Shown here: in pieces, positions 22,104-33,759 of the stretch
Numbering within the stretch: the first letter of the stretch is position 1
Layout of the letters: every line of letters starts with the position of its first letter
From: Halichoerus grypus
Taxonomy: Eukaryota > Chordata > Mammalia > Carnivora > Phocidae
Assembly: GCF_964656455.1 (NCBI RefSeq)
Contig: NC_135721.1
Location: forward strand, 85,354,754-85,418,753
Reading direction: 5' to 3'
Length of the DNA: 64,000 nt
Program-made: the position numbers and the translations under genes
Notes under the pieces: model-generated
Databases searched by the model: none
The model's input: the letters and a program-made list of their open reading frames with translations, nothing else
What the model was told of the DNA's origin: nothing

Positions 22104-22562
22104 GTGTATTAGTTTTCTATTGTTGCTGTGGCAAATTCCCACAAGCTTAGTGACTTAACACAAGACAAATTTATTCTCTTATAGTTCTGGAGGTCAGAAG
22201 TCTAAAACCAAGGTGTCAGCTGGGTTGCATTGGTCTCAAGGCTCCACTTATCTTTTCAGTTGTTAGATACCTCCTGCATTCCTTGATTCTGGACCCCTTG
22301 CTAGCATCCCTGCAACCTCTTCCTCCATTACTCCATCTCCTACTACTGACCCTGATCCTCCTGCCTCCCTCTATAAAGACCCTTGTGATTACATCTGTCT
22401 CACCCAGGTAATGCAGGATAATCTCCTCATTTCAAAATTAATCACATCTCTAAAGTCATTTGCCACATAAAGTACATATTCACAGGTTCTGGGGATTAGG
22501 CCATGGACACCCTAATACTCACATGGGGCATCTTTTGGGGGGTCATCATTTAACCTATCTCC
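22104..22562 (-). mobile_element. MaLR LTR (MLT1A-like), antisense
   Basis: Reverse complement of an MLT1A-type LTR: 'tattagttttctattgttgc', 'agttctggaggtcagaagtc', 'ccttgattctggaccccttg', 'ctataaagacccttgtgatt', 'tgcaggataatctcctcatt', 'cacaggttctggggattagg', 'ggggcatcttttggggggtc'. It is a near full-length solo LTR. Confidence 0.87.
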
Positions 22563-22698
22563 ATCTATATTGTTTGTAGTTGAATTCTACAAAAGATCTA
22601 TAGTAGTTCCTGGGGAATTTATCTGCTATCATTCCCACCACATGCTACTCCTTATCATAGGCTGGCCAAGGTAGTCCTTATCCCCCATTACTTAACTA

Positions 22699-22886
22699 TT
22701 TTTTTTTTTTTAAAGACTTCATTCTTATTTATTTGCAAGACAGCAAGAGCAAGAGATATTGCAGAGGGAGAGGGAAAAGCAGACTCCTCATTGAACAGTG
22801 AGCCTGTCCTGGGGCTCGATCCCAGGATCCCAAGATCATGACCTGAGCCAAAGGCAGACACTAATCGACTGAGCACCTGGTGCCCC
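22699..22886 (-). mobile_element. CAN-SINE, antisense, older
   Basis: Reverse complement of the SINE with several small deletions, including the head, read here as ctgagcacctggtgcccc (two bases short). Short direct repeats ccttaacta / cccctaact type flank it imperfectly. A minus-strand frame at 22688-22939 is SINE-derived. Confidence 0.88.
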
Positions 22887-22894
22887 CTAACTTG

Positions 22895-23910
22895 TTTTAA
22901 TTTTAAGAAAAAATAGGATGAAAAAAATATGCTGTTCAAACTTTATACATCACTCATTACACTCTTGTTTTGAAAAGTTAACTCTCAATGATATTTTGTT
23001 CCTAAAATAAATAAATAGAACTACATAAAACTGTTTTTAAGTAAAAAAAAAAAAAAAAGGAAAAATCTGTCTTATTCATAGATAGTATAAAATCCACTTT
23101 AGAATGTATCACTCCACTGAACACACTGGCATTTCTTTTTAAATTTACAATTCCCTTTGTTCACTGAATTTCCCACCTGCCTCCTATTCCATCCACAGAC
23201 TGGTATTTTATACAGTAAAGGAAAGACCTAATAGATTATCAAGGGAAATGTGCTCACCAGTCACCATAAGTGGTTTTTAATACTTATACAGCTTTTACAA
23301 ATTCAAACACAAAATTTTTCTCAATGCTGTGATACCAGTGTTTCTGGATTCTTTTTGTAATTGTGTTTCTATTTTTTTTTAAAGTAGACACTCTTATTTG
23401 ATTTTTTAGTCTATGTGTCAATCTTAGCAACATTTTACTATGTATTCTTTAGATATTTTTCACCAGGAAGCCAAGATCATAATATGAACCAATAGAAGAA
23501 AGGAGATGGAATTTTATAAAGTGAATGAACCCCAAGAACAGAGAACTGACCCAATACTTGAAGGTTTATGGAATGTATTTGCCTACCAACCATATCCTGT
23601 CACTTTTCAAGTGAAGGATCTGTTAGCAAAAAGGCAAGGATTAAAGAAAATTTTTTGTCTCCCACCAACACGCAACCGTCAGCTATTTTTTTTTTTTTTT
23701 AATGTTTAGTAGGAGTAGATATGTTTAGAACAATTTTGGTTGATGAAAATCCATATTTTCCACAGTTATCTCTGGCTGAACAGAATGGACCATTTGTCAT
23801 AGCACTGTGGAGAAAAACCAGAATGTAACACATTTGGTCCTTTATCTAAATCTTTGCAGTGTTTTCTGTTTATGCTTATGGTACAATCATTTTGCTTAAT
23901 GTCCTAAAAA
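22895..23910. other. Unique DNA with A and T runs
   Basis: I see no supported gene. There is an A run at 23043-23057 and a T run at 23683-23700. The 67-codon frame at 23506-23709 (+) has no recognisable domain and ends in the T run. Confidence 0.45.
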
Positions 23911-23927
23911 TAGCATATTACTAAGTT

Positions 23928-24339
23928 AAGATTTTTTTTTAAAAGAGAAAGAGAGACAGGGGACTGGGAGGGGCAGAGGGAGAAGGAAAGAGAGAATCTT
24001 TTTTTTTTTTTTTAAGATTTTATTTATTTGACAAAGAGAGAGAGGACAAGTAGGGGAGCAGCAGCAGAGGGAGAGGGAGAAGCAGGCTCCCCGCTGAGCA
24101 GGGAGCCCGATGCGGGGCTCGATGCGGGGCTCGATCCCAGGACCCTGGAATCATGACTTGAGCCGAAGGCAGACGCTTAACAACTGAGCCACCCAGGCGC
24201 CCCGAAAAAGAGAGAATCTTAAGCAGGCTTCATACCCAGTGCAGAGCCTGACTCGGAGCTCAATTTCATGACCCTGAGATCATGACCTGAGCTGAGATCA
24301 AGAGTTGGTTGCTTAACTGACTGAGCCACCCAGGCACCC
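23928..24339 (-). mobile_element. CAN-SINE (older type), antisense, split by a second SINE
   Basis: The outer element has its tail part at 23928-24000 and its head part at 24221-24339. The head part includes 'ctgagccacccaggcaccc' and 'gatcaagagttgg', an older subfamily feature seen in sense copies as a 'gactcttgatttc' type block. It is interrupted by a younger SINE at 24001-24203. The outer duplications are agcatattactaagtt (from 23912) and agcatattactaattt (from 24340), differing at one position. Confidence 0.9.
24001..24203 (-). mobile_element. CAN-SINE (young type) nested in an older SINE
   Basis: The inner element is complete with a clean gggcgcctgggtggctcag head (read in reverse at the right end). 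Its duplications gaaagagagaatctt (23986-24000) and gaaaaagagagaatctt (24204-24220) lie inside the outer SINE, which fixes the order of insertion. Within it the 12-mer gatgcggggctc is repeated in tandem (about 24109-24132), which is not found in the other copies. Confidence 0.93.
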
Positions 24340-24556
24340 AGCATATTACTAATTTAAAGTTTAGAAGTTGATTCTATATTTGTTAACAATCCAAAAGATT
24401 CAATGTTTTATATGGTCAAGATAGTCTGGGGAAACAGACATATTTTATTTTGTTGACTTGTATTGAGATAAAGATTTTGTAAAGTGACAAACATTATCTT
24501 TGACTTGCTAGTGCATAAATGAACATTCTGAGAATGAAGTCATAAAAGTCACTGTG

Positions 24557-24672
24557 TCCCTGCTCAGTGGGGAACCTACTTCTCCCTCTCCTTCTGTCCC
24601 TCCCACCCCGTTCTTGCTCACTTTCTCTCTCTCTCTCTCTCTCTAATAAATAAATAAAATCTTTGAAAAAAA
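24557..24672 (+). mobile_element. CAN-SINE, 5'-truncated
   Basis: Only the second half is present, from tccctgctcagtgggg through the CT tract (24622-24643 is a near-pure CT run), taataaataaataaaatctt and an A-rich end. The pol III promoter half is missing. No convincing target duplication was found. Confidence 0.85.
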
Positions 24673-24689
24673 TACAAGCTTATGGTATT

Positions 24690-24830
24690 TGAAGTATCAT
24701 CATCCTTATTTTCCAGGTAAGGAACTTAAATCTCAAAAAGGTTGTGAAACTTGCCCAAGGTCCTGTATGTGGGATATGGGAGAGATAAGCCTGGGTCTCG
24801 GTTGTACTGAATGCAGATACAGAGCTTTTT
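24690..24830 (-). repeat. MIR, antisense
   Basis: Text such as 'atcatcatccttattttcca', 'ggtaaggaacttaaatctca', 'gttgtgaaacttgcccaagg' and 'tcctgtatgtgggat' follows the reverse-complemented MIR core ('ccccattttacagatgaggaaactgagg... aacttgcccaaggtcacac'). Confidence 0.75.
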
Positions 24831-24834
24831 AGCA

Positions 24835-25626
24835 CCACACTATGTCTCTTCTCTTCTCCTCTTCCCATCTCTCCCTTTCTCATTTGTAAATTATTTTATA
24901 TCACTATTAATTGTTGATGATAAAAATTTCTATGACATGCTATTTATAAATTACCACCTTATGCTTTAATTCATTAAATTTGATGCAAAGATTATTAAGG
25001 ACACATTCATGCATATACATGTCCCATAGGGGAGAGTTCATGGTTCATGGCTGGTTTGTCTCCAAGGCTGACTCCACTTGTGTTCTTCTGTAAACTTGTT
25101 ATCTAGACTTCCCACGTACCTCCCCATTCAACATGAGCACCCAATTTCCCACCACACGCTAGAGGTTCTGTGTACTGGAAACTTAAGTAGAAATCAAAGA
25201 CCATAGGAGAAAATTAGAAGGACAAAAACTGTCTTTGTTGATGTCAAACTTTGGAGAAATGCTTGTTGACTACCCGCAGATGTCCACTGTCACAGAAGCA
25301 TGTGTGACAGAATCAATCCCAGAGAAAAAGAAGATCAGGAGAAGAAAAGGAGAGCAGTGAAACGTCAGGCCAAGAAAATAATTGCTTAAAGTGGGGACTG
25401 GACAAAGGAACCTGAAACATCATCAAAATCATTAGAAACAAAACAAAACTACATCGAAAACAAATTGGCATCATTGGCCCACCAGGGTTGTGAAGTAGAC
25501 ACGCTCCAGCTTAAATTTAATTCAGATGCATCTAAAATTTAGTCATTTGGAAAGTCATTAAATGTGAACTTCTAAAAAATATGACTTTGTGTGTTTTTAA
25601 GAAAAGTTGTGATTAACATATCTGTC
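24835..25626. other. Unique DNA
   Basis: No gene or named repeat is recognised between the MIR and the next SINE. Confidence 0.5.
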
Positions 25627-25642
25627 AAGAATCGTTGGTACT

Positions 25643-25839
25643 GGGGCGCCTGGGTGGCTCAGTCGTTAAGCGTCTGCCTTCAGCTCAGGTCATGATCCCA
25701 GGGTCCTGGAATCAAGCCCTGCATCGAGCTCCCTGCTCAGCAGAGAATCTGCTTCTCCCTCTCCCACCCCCTCTGCTTGTGTTCCCTCTCTCACTGTGAC
25801 TTTCTCTGTCAATAAATAAAATCTTAAAAAAAAAAAAAA
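25643..25839 (+). mobile_element. CAN-SINE, youngest class, full length
   Basis: A complete SINE with head ggggcgcctgggtggctcag, gtcttaagcg-type A box region, A tail of about 16, and a perfect 16-bp duplication aagaatcgttggtact at 25627-25642 and 25840-25855. Small body changes (gaatcaagccctgcatc) distinguish it from the consensus. Confidence 0.95.
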
Positions 25840-25855
25840 AAGAATCGTTGGTACT

Positions 25856-26644
25856 TAAAAGGTTTGGAGGAGTTACAGAGTACAGATTAATTTTGTGTAA
25901 AGCAAAAGGAAGAAGTAATATGTGTAAAAGCATGTTGTAAGCTTCAAAATGTCTCACACGAACACATAAATGGATCATGGAATAATATCTGTGAATAGAA
26001 AACTTTAATTATTTAGGCCTCACTTTTAGGGTATAATCTGTCACGGAGGTAGTTACTGTCAGTCTTGAGATCCTTGATGGTTCATGGAAAAGTCTTCCTA
26101 TGAAAGTATTGCATAAGAACACATCATTTATTGAAATTTAATGCTTAGGTGGGTCACCCATTTCTGGGAAATTTTGAGATATTTTCTTTAAGTGCAAACA
26201 AATTATTATAGAAATCTACTTCAAATTTTTGTATTTTTCAGGGAAGAAAAGAAATATGATCATGCTTGAATTTCTGAATTCTCTGATCATTTTCTCCAAC
26301 ACACCGATATTTACCCATCTCATCTGGAGTCATTGCATAATTAGGGGCTTGTGAAAAGCAAACTAGAACATAGTTAAATGAATTAATTATTTCATTTGTA
26401 AATAGAATAGTTTTCTATTTCCATCTACATTATTTTATACTATTAAATTTGTGGTGATTTGTTGGGCAGCAAGAGAAAACTAACAACTTTATTTAGTGTG
26501 GCTCTACACATAATGATGCATCGTATCATTTTCAGAGTTTTAGCCTGCTTGGTATGGCAGGAACTATTTTGTCCAAACTAACAACAGGCCACAGAAGGAA
26601 GTATCTTGTTTAAGATTTTGGGAATAGAGCCAAAACTACAGTTT
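25856..26644. other. Unique AT-rich DNA
   Basis: I see no supported gene or repeat in these roughly 790 bases. Confidence 0.5.
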
Positions 26645-26660
26645 AAATTCCTAACTTCTC

Positions 26661-26870
26661 GGGCGCCTGGGTGGCTCAGTTGGTTAAGCAACTGCCTTCG
26701 GCTCAGGTCATGATCCTGGAGTCCGGGGATCGAGTCCCACATCGGGGTCCCTGCTCAGTGGGGAGTCTGCTTCTCCCTCTGATCCTCCCCCTCTCATGCT
26801 GTCTGTCTCCCATTCTCTCTCTCAGATAAATAAATAAAATCTTAATAAATAAATAAATAAATAAATAAAT
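26661..26870 (+). mobile_element. CAN-SINE, young, with an AAAT-expanded tail
   Basis: A complete SINE whose tail is not pure A but seven to eight AAAT units (about 26843-26872). A perfect 16-bp duplication aaattcctaacttctc lies at 26645-26660 and 26871-26886. The head lacks the first g (starts gggcgcctgg). The tail shows growth of a microsatellite from the SINE 3' end. Confidence 0.95.
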
Positions 26871-26889
26871 AAATTCCTAACTTCTCTTT

Positions 26890-27250
26890 GAGACCTTTTT
26901 TCACATTTTACTCTTTGTTGTATGAAGTATTATGCTTGATATTTTATTACTTTTGTTTCTCATTACTTGGTGCTTTATTGAATCTATCCAGTCACATGAT
27001 ATCTAGAGCAAATATCAAATTCTTTACTTTCCAGTAATTTTCAGTAATTAAAGCTAGTCTTTTTGGTGTAAAACTTAGATGTTTTATATCATTCAGAGCT
27101 ACTCCCCTCACCCAACGCAGGTTGGACTTACAATCTGAGGAACACAGAACTAAAAGAGGCTGTGGAACTAGAACTCCTCCCTTTTTCCCTCTGTTTGATT
27201 TTGGATCCTCTACTGGTAAGGACTGTTTAATAAGGTAAACAGTGCCTAAA
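26890..27250. other. Unique DNA
   Basis: Nothing assignable was seen here. Confidence 0.5.
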
Positions 27251-27251
27251 T

Positions 27252-27477
27252 GGGACGCCTGGGTGACTCAGTTAGTTAAGCATCTGACTCTTGGTTTTGG
27301 TGCGGGTCACGATTTCAGTGTCCTGAAATAGAGCCCCATGTCAGGCTCCACACTCAACGTGGAGTCTCTCTCTCCCTTTGTCCCTCCCGCTCATGTGTGC
27401 TCCTCTCTCTCTCATTCTCTCTCTCTCTTTCTATCTCTAAAGTAAATAAATCAATCTCTAAAAAAAAAAAAAAAAAA
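27252..27477 (+). mobile_element. CAN-SINE, older type, with an extended CT tract
   Basis: This copy has the older 'catctgactcttggttttgg' block and 'gagccccatgtcaggctcca', a long CT tract (27392-27438) and an A tail of about 18. The head reads gggacgcctgggtgactcag. No clear duplication was found. An open frame on the minus strand at 27451-27699 starts in unique DNA and ends in the tail. Confidence 0.88.
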
Positions 27478-27479
27478 CA

Positions 27480-29370
27480 GGTGGGTAGGAAAGCAAGCCC
27501 CTTTATGAACAACTGTGATCCTTTTTGTGTTGATTTTCGATGACTCTCTAGCTAGTGACAACTTTCCATTAATACCCTTCAGGAGAAAGTGTTCCAAAGT
27601 AGAGTGGTATAGAGTTGGGATCTCTGGAGAGCTTTGCCAGAACCTACTATTGCAGAGTCCCCTGCCTAGCCCTTTCAAAGCCCTGCCTATGACCTTCATT
27701 AGGACTTCTCTTCATTCAGTTTTGCCTCTGGGGCCCTTGATTGGAGCCTATTCTCTGGGATGTAGTACTGTCAAGGCTCAAGGTAGGGACTTTTGCAATG
27801 TCCACAGGAAACTAACACAATCTTGCCGTACCCAGGACTGGGTCTGTAAACTTCTGTCATCACTACCCTATGCTTGCCCTCACCATCTGTTTCCATTTCT
27901 CTTCTCCCTAATGATTAGGCATAGGGGATGATGAGCAAATCTGTTGCTTAAGGTGACATCCCAGAAGGGAATGCAAAGCTAGCCACTGCTTCTGATAGTC
28001 TTCCATTCATAGGTGATGCTCTGATTGTTCTCTCATTTGCTCCTTGACATAAACACTGAATTCCCCACACAGCCTAGGACACTGATGACTCTCAGGAATT
28101 CTTACCCCTCTGTCCTCCCTACCTTTTAAATATAGATTGGGAGAGATGACTAATGATGGTAGGGGCAGTTCTGTCACCTCTTGGCAAGGCAATATCTAGC
28201 ACGAATTATTGGTTGCTTGCCTTAGAGTATGGACCATGCAGTGTTACTTGTTTTTAGCTGCGTGCTCCCAACCCCTAAGTCAGGGACAAAAGGGAAAGTC
28301 CCTCTAGGTATTTATTACATTATTCTGGGAAATTCTGTTCTAGCTCAACCTATAACAGAGGGAAAGGGAAGAAGTGACTCACCTAAATGTCACATCAGAA
28401 TTTGGGCTTAAACTGTTACTCTTGGTTTATAATTCCATTTCTTTTAAGCTTGATGACAGTAAATCAGTATTCAAGAAATATTAATATGATTGCAATAGGA
28501 TCTGCATTTCCATTGTTATCTGTGCGTACTACATTATCTGAGACCTTTGGAAATTTTTTTGATTTAAGTATTTGAATAAGCAATAAAATTTGGGGATCAG
28601 AGTAAAGCAGCCTTTACGAGATGAAGAGAGGTGACTATATTTAATGTGGCTAGTTTTGAAGTTATTCTGGCAGTTTGAAAAAATACGAACTGATGGTGTC
28701 ATTAGACACTTGAATGTTTGGGGAAAAAGTGAAGATCTTCACATGAAGTGAAGAACACCAATTCCTAAATTATGTATAAATCCAGATGTAGTTGTACTCA
28801 GGCACTTACCATATCTCTATTTAAGTGACAAATTTGTAGGAAGCTGGCAAAGGAGTGAGAGGGGAGAAAAATCCATGGTTTGTGACAGGGCCACCCTAGG
28901 TTGATTGTGAGATAAGAAACCTAACAAAAAATAAGGGAACCCTCCAGAATTGACAGCCAAGCTGAAGTCAAGTTGAAGTCTCTAGGGTTGTCAGAGTGGA
29001 AGGGGAAAGGTCAAGAGCACTGATAAAATCTGAGATGTCCTGAAGGAAAGAGTTATTAGTCCAAGACGGCACATAAATTATAGCCTCTTTCTGGCTGGGA
29101 GATAGTGAAAGAACATGGGAAATATATCGTTATTATACTTTATTTTTTGAGTGCTGTGCTGGCATTGGATTCTGGATCACATTAAGCAGGATGGATAAAA
29201 CGCTACCATAATCCAGTGCAGTAATGGATTGAGTTACACAGACCAACAAGGGGGAGAAAATGATACAATGACCAACAGTAAATGAGATAATGCTCCTTTC
29301 CCCCTCATTTTTTACACTATTTGTTTTTCTCAAAATAAATCTTTAAGTAAGAGACCCTTGTTCTTACATT
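27480..29370. other. Unrecognised DNA with a 138-codon open frame
   Basis: The window's longest open frame outside identified repeats is here (27515-27931, +, 138 codons). It has no signal peptide, membrane segment or domain that I recognise, its neighbours show no exon-like conservation that I can judge, and its codon use looks like background. Sequence around 27600-28400 is somewhat less AT-rich than its surroundings and could be an old LTR or pseudogene, but I cannot assign it. Confidence 0.4.
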
Positions 29371-29372
29371 AG

Positions 29373-29480
29373 TTCAATAAAAAATTTATTGATTTTGTAT
29401 TATGCACCTGTATGAGGCCCTGGGAAAACTGATATAATAAGATTTATTTCATATCCTTATAGAAATAATCATTTAGAGAA
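29373..29480 (-). repeat. Possible L2/MIR3 fragment, antisense
   Basis: Blocks 'aaaaaatttattgattttgt', 'attatgcacctgtatgaggc' and 'cctgggaaaactgatata' resemble the reverse-complemented L2/MIR3 3' end. The match is short and diverged. Confidence 0.4.
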
Positions 29481-29484
29481 GAAA

Positions 29485-31316
29485 AGGGATGTGAAAAGTA
29501 GTAATTAAAACACTGCACAATCATCATCAGCAGTGGACATCATTGCTCTGTTGTCCATCATATTTTCTTATAAGAGCAATATATATTTTTTTCTGATGAA
29601 GGAGCATTGCCCCTGACCATCTTGGAACCGTGGTTTCTGTATCTCAATTACATTACCTGGCCCAGAACCCAAGCCTGACCACTTAGAGTCAAATCTTTTC
29701 TCATTGCGATCAATGATGAGGCTCAGCGCCTCCCCCCCACCCCCCCCAAGTGGTGAAGCTAGAGGTTAAGCACTAAACATTCTTGTGAGTAGAAGAATCC
29801 AGGCTCCTTTAGGGGATTGTGAAGCCAGTCGTCTGAGAGTCAGATTGGAAGATTGGGGGTTCCATTCTCTAGATGGTCATCCCTGAGATTCAGATATGCT
29901 CTCACCTTTGGTTCAGTGCTTTTTAAGACAATATATATATTTTTTTTTTACTAAGCTAATTCTAGCTTAATTTTTTAAATCAACTGTATCAAGAAAGAGT
30001 TTGAATTTCTCTGAAGTTATTATTTGGACAAGCATTATTGAAATTGTCATATGTGGCATATGGGTAATAGAATCACATGAAAGGAAATGAGACCATGGCT
30101 CACAGTTAAGTTCAAGGATTCTTTTCCTAATGACCCAACAGCAGTTTATTTTGTTCCAGATATAGAAAGACAATAGTTGGTCCTATTCCATTCATCCTGT
30201 AAAGGTGCTATCACGGATTCAGGCATTTGGTATAGCAAAAAAATGAGAATTTTTCCAGCACAGTGAAAAGTGGCAACGAGAACTAAGATAACCAAAGAAA
30301 TAACACACGTCCCTCAAATGATTAAAAGAAAGAAAATCAAAGAAAGAATGGGAAAGAAAATGCCTGGATGGCTCTAGACAGCAAAATTCAGATTTTAAAT
30401 GATGTGCAAAGCAATAGGAAGTAAGAGATGAGAATAAGTCATAAAGGCAAGGTCAAAGTAGAAGTGAGATGGAAAGTATCATCTTATGAAAGGATCGACC
30501 TTAGTATTTGGGCCAAATATGAGCAGGGATAGGAATGAAAAAATAAAAACAAGCTAAGATTAGAAATTCAGCCTTTAACATGTACTTAAAGAGAAATGGT
30601 GGAAGAAATTGTATAGGTATTTTGGAGATGATAGAAGCCGCAGTTCACAGAAGCTGGGGAACTATTTTCCTCGAAGATTTCAGTTGCAAGCTTTGAGATT
30701 CAGCATATTTAGAATGTTCTTCATATCTAGATTTCTACTTCTTAGTTTTAAACTTATTCTTGAAGTCAGCAGTTGTAGTTTTGTATAAAATGCAGGATTT
30801 GAAACCAGAAAAGAACACTTTATAGACTGCCCTTTGAAATATCACCTTGTCCTGGACACTAACACTTAATACTTTATTTCAATGAGAAGCGACATTGGCC
30901 TATGGTATTGTCAAGCCCATGCTGTATAAGATGCAAAAAAAAAAAAAAAAAAAAAAGTTGACAACAAATGGCACGTTGCTTGTAAATTCAAGCAAAACAC
31001 TTCTTTTTAGGAAAACCAGAACTGAGAGAGCAAGGTTTTTTGAATCGTTTATAAAACATTCTTAAACTGTGTTTACCAAAAATGATGGAACATAATAACA
31101 GTTTTAAAAGGATGATTATAAAAACCATTGTTGATGACAATATAAAATCTGATCTCATATAAATTACTTAGTGCCTTTATTCAAATATTTAGGAGAGCAT
31201 TTTGTTAGTATTAGACTGGCACTAAAGCTAAGGAGATAAGATATTCTCAAATCACCATTATGGAAAACATCTATTTTGATCAAGTTTTTACAACAAAAGA
31301 AAGCAAACTTTTTCTT
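29485..31316. other. Unique DNA
   Basis: No gene or named repeat is recognised over 1.8 kb. There is a C-rich run at 29727-29748, a T run at 29938-29949 and a 22-base A run at 30935-30957 that may be the remnant tail of an unrecognised retroinsertion. Confidence 0.45.
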
Positions 31317-31330
31317 TAAAAGACTAGATA

Positions 31331-31550
31331 AGGGGCGCCTGCGTGGCTCAGATGGTTAAGCATCTGCCTTCGGCTCAGGTCGTGATCCCAGGGTCTTGGG
31401 ATTGAGCCCCACGTCCGGCTCCTGGCTCAGCGGGGAGCCTGCTTCTCCCTCTGCTTCTCCCCCTGCTCGTGCTCTCTCTCTCTCTCTCTGTATCTCTGTG
31501 TCTCAAATGAATAAATAAAATCTTTAAAAAAAAATTAAAAAAAATAAATA
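31331..31550 (+). mobile_element. CAN-SINE, full length
   Basis: A full head, body and CT tract with an extra 'ctgcttctccccctgctcgt' segment, tail aaatgaataaataaaatctt and a mixed A/TAAA end. The duplication aaagactagata flanks it (31319-31330 and 31551-31562). Confidence 0.93.
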
Positions 31551-31639
31551 AAAGACTAGATAATAAATATCTGTTGGTCATATCATCTCTCCCACAGCTA
31601 CTCAACTCTACCATTTCAGTGCAAAAGCAACCATGGACA

Positions 31640-31748
31640 ATATACAAACAAAAGAGCATGGCTGTGTGCTAATAAAACTTTATTTACAAAAAACAAGGGG
31701 TGGGCTATATTTGACCCATAGGCTATAGCTTCCTGACCTCTGTTTTAT
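31640..31748 (+). repeat. hAT-type DNA transposon fragment (family not assigned)
   Basis: The text 'ctgtgtgctaataaaacttt', 'atttacaaaaaacaaggggt' and 'gggctatatttgacccatag', ending 'cttcctgacctctg', matches a widespread mammalian repeat end ('caataaaactttatttacaaaa... ggccggatttggccc... tttgccgacccctg') that I associate with hAT/Charlie elements. Only this end is recognisable. Confidence 0.55.
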
Positions 31749-31749
31749 A

Positions 31750-33485
31750 GGTAGCAAAGAGAAACATGACCTTTATAATTGTACTTTTCCCTATTTCTTC
31801 CAACTGATGGTACTTAATAGCAATACAAGATAAATGCCACAATGAGGCAGTAAGAAATGGACTTCACAAAAGAGAACTAAGTAACCTTCCCTAGTGTTCC
31901 AGACAATAAGGTAGAATGAGGGATACATTTCAAATAGCACTCCATTACTAAGTGCTGACATGCTTCTGAATAGAGGTGTGCCTGGCATCCATGCGATCCT
32001 CAATCCATTAGTAGGGGAGTAGACCAGCCTTGAGAATCCAAATCAGGGGTGGCAGCCATATACACTCCTCCTTGCTTCATCTCTCCATCAAGAATTTCCC
32101 TACCTTCTAGTGCATGCTGAGCTCTGCAAATGATACAATTTATCATCCCTTTTCTAATTGTTTGTATTTGTGGTTTAGGCCTTCTGCATGTTGGAGGATA
32201 GCAAATGTATGAATTTAAATAGTACTCTTTTGGCTTATAGGTTGCATGGAAATGGGATGAGTTTACAATTAAATGGTAAACAAAGGACTTTATGAACTAT
32301 TAGACTGACCTGATTATATTTTTAAGACCTTGAAAGAAATCCTTTCTGTTTATAACTGAGACTTGACTGTGTCTTACTAATTTATAGATTAGCTCTAATT
32401 TAAAAAAAAAAAGGATAAAATGACTTTATTTTTTTTCAAAAATGTTAATTAAAGCAATTAGTACTTTTTAATCAGAGCAGCTGGACTCTTTGTGCAGTTA
32501 CTCTCTTGGCAGAAACATAGGTAATCCATTGAAAAATTATTTATCGCATATTTAAACATGAAAACTACTACAGTAAGAACCACACAGAAAATACAGAACT
32601 GGAACTGGCCTCTTTAAAATATCTGCTAAGGAGAAACAAGATATGCACAAGAATTGACTACAGCATAATTAATGATAACTCTCAGGAACTGTAAACTAGT
32701 GTTATCAAAATGGCATGTATATTATATTCTGGTGGATTAAAGTTTGCAAGATTGAAGTAGTAAAAATGGAATAGGGTCAACCAGAGAAGCAAGAGTAAGA
32801 CCTGCTGTAAAGCCCATAGTAAGTGTGAACAGAGGAGGGCATTTGCCTTCAAGAAGTCAGCACAGAGATGAGGCCAAATAAGACACTGCAAGAAAACTGT
32901 CAAGACCAGCTCTGGTTAAAGTAGTACAGTGGGTGAAAATTGTGGTGACCGAAATCCACTTATAACGCCTTTTCATGCAATTGTGGCATCTCTTTTCCAT
33001 AAGTCTTCAGTATTTCCATTCACTAATTTATTCATTCAACCTATAAACATTCATCAAGTTATTTCTTAGTGACAGTTGTCATGGCTACCATGACTTGGAG
33101 ACCACCAACCAAGACCAAACGGCAGTACCAATGGATTAGTATTCAAGGAAAGCACATCAGGAATCTCAGTTGGTAGATCAGAAGTGCTCATCCAAGTGCA
33201 CCAGAAAACCTGGGTCTGACTGGAAGTGGCTTTGTGTGTTGGATCGGAGGGGAAGGAATTCATCATATGAGAAGAGAAAGTTCTTGCACATTAAGAGAAA
33301 TTTGAACAAAAAGGGCCTGGAAATGAAGGAGAGAGAGAGATTTTATCCCCAGAGCCTTTGTTCTCTGTTACAGCAAATGGTGCCACCTGTCCCCACAGCT
33401 GGAGACTAAAATGACGGTAAAGAAAATATGCTTAGAAACTTTGTGGAATACACCGACGGGAAATGAAGAAGAGCTAAAGAAAGAG
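31750..33485. other. Unique DNA
   Basis: I see no supported gene. Short frames at 31791-32003, 32682-32903, 33066-33266 and 33170-33409 match nothing I recognise. An A run lies at 32402-32413. Confidence 0.45.
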
Positions 33486-33668
33486 AGAGAGATGCCATGT
33501 TCATGGGTTAGAATTGTCAATATTGTGACAACATCAATTCTTCCTCACATGATCTATAGATTCAACAAAATTCCAATAAAAATCCCAGCAAACTATTTCT
33601 AAATATCAACAAACTGATTTTAAAGTTTATTTGGAAATGCCAGAGACCTAAAAGAGCCAACAAAAAAG

Positions 33669-33759
33669 TGAAGAAGAAGAAGAAGAAGAAGGAGGAGGAG
33701 GAGAAGAGGAGGGGGAAGAAGAGGAAGGGGAAAGGGGAGGGGGAGGATGAAGGAGAAGA
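33669..33759. repeat. (GAA)n/(GGA)n purine microsatellite inside L1
   Basis: About 90 bp of GAA units passing into GGA and GGGGA-type units, with no pyrimidines from about 33670 to 33747. It replaces L1 ORF2 sequence that normally reads as gaag-rich. The minus strand gives a leucine/proline-rich frame (33620-33916) that is an artefact of this repeat. Confidence 0.95.

Noticed and set aside
26840..26880. CRISPR-like short regular repeats
   Set aside because: They are AAAT units of a SINE tail; no spacers, and the DNA is mammalian.
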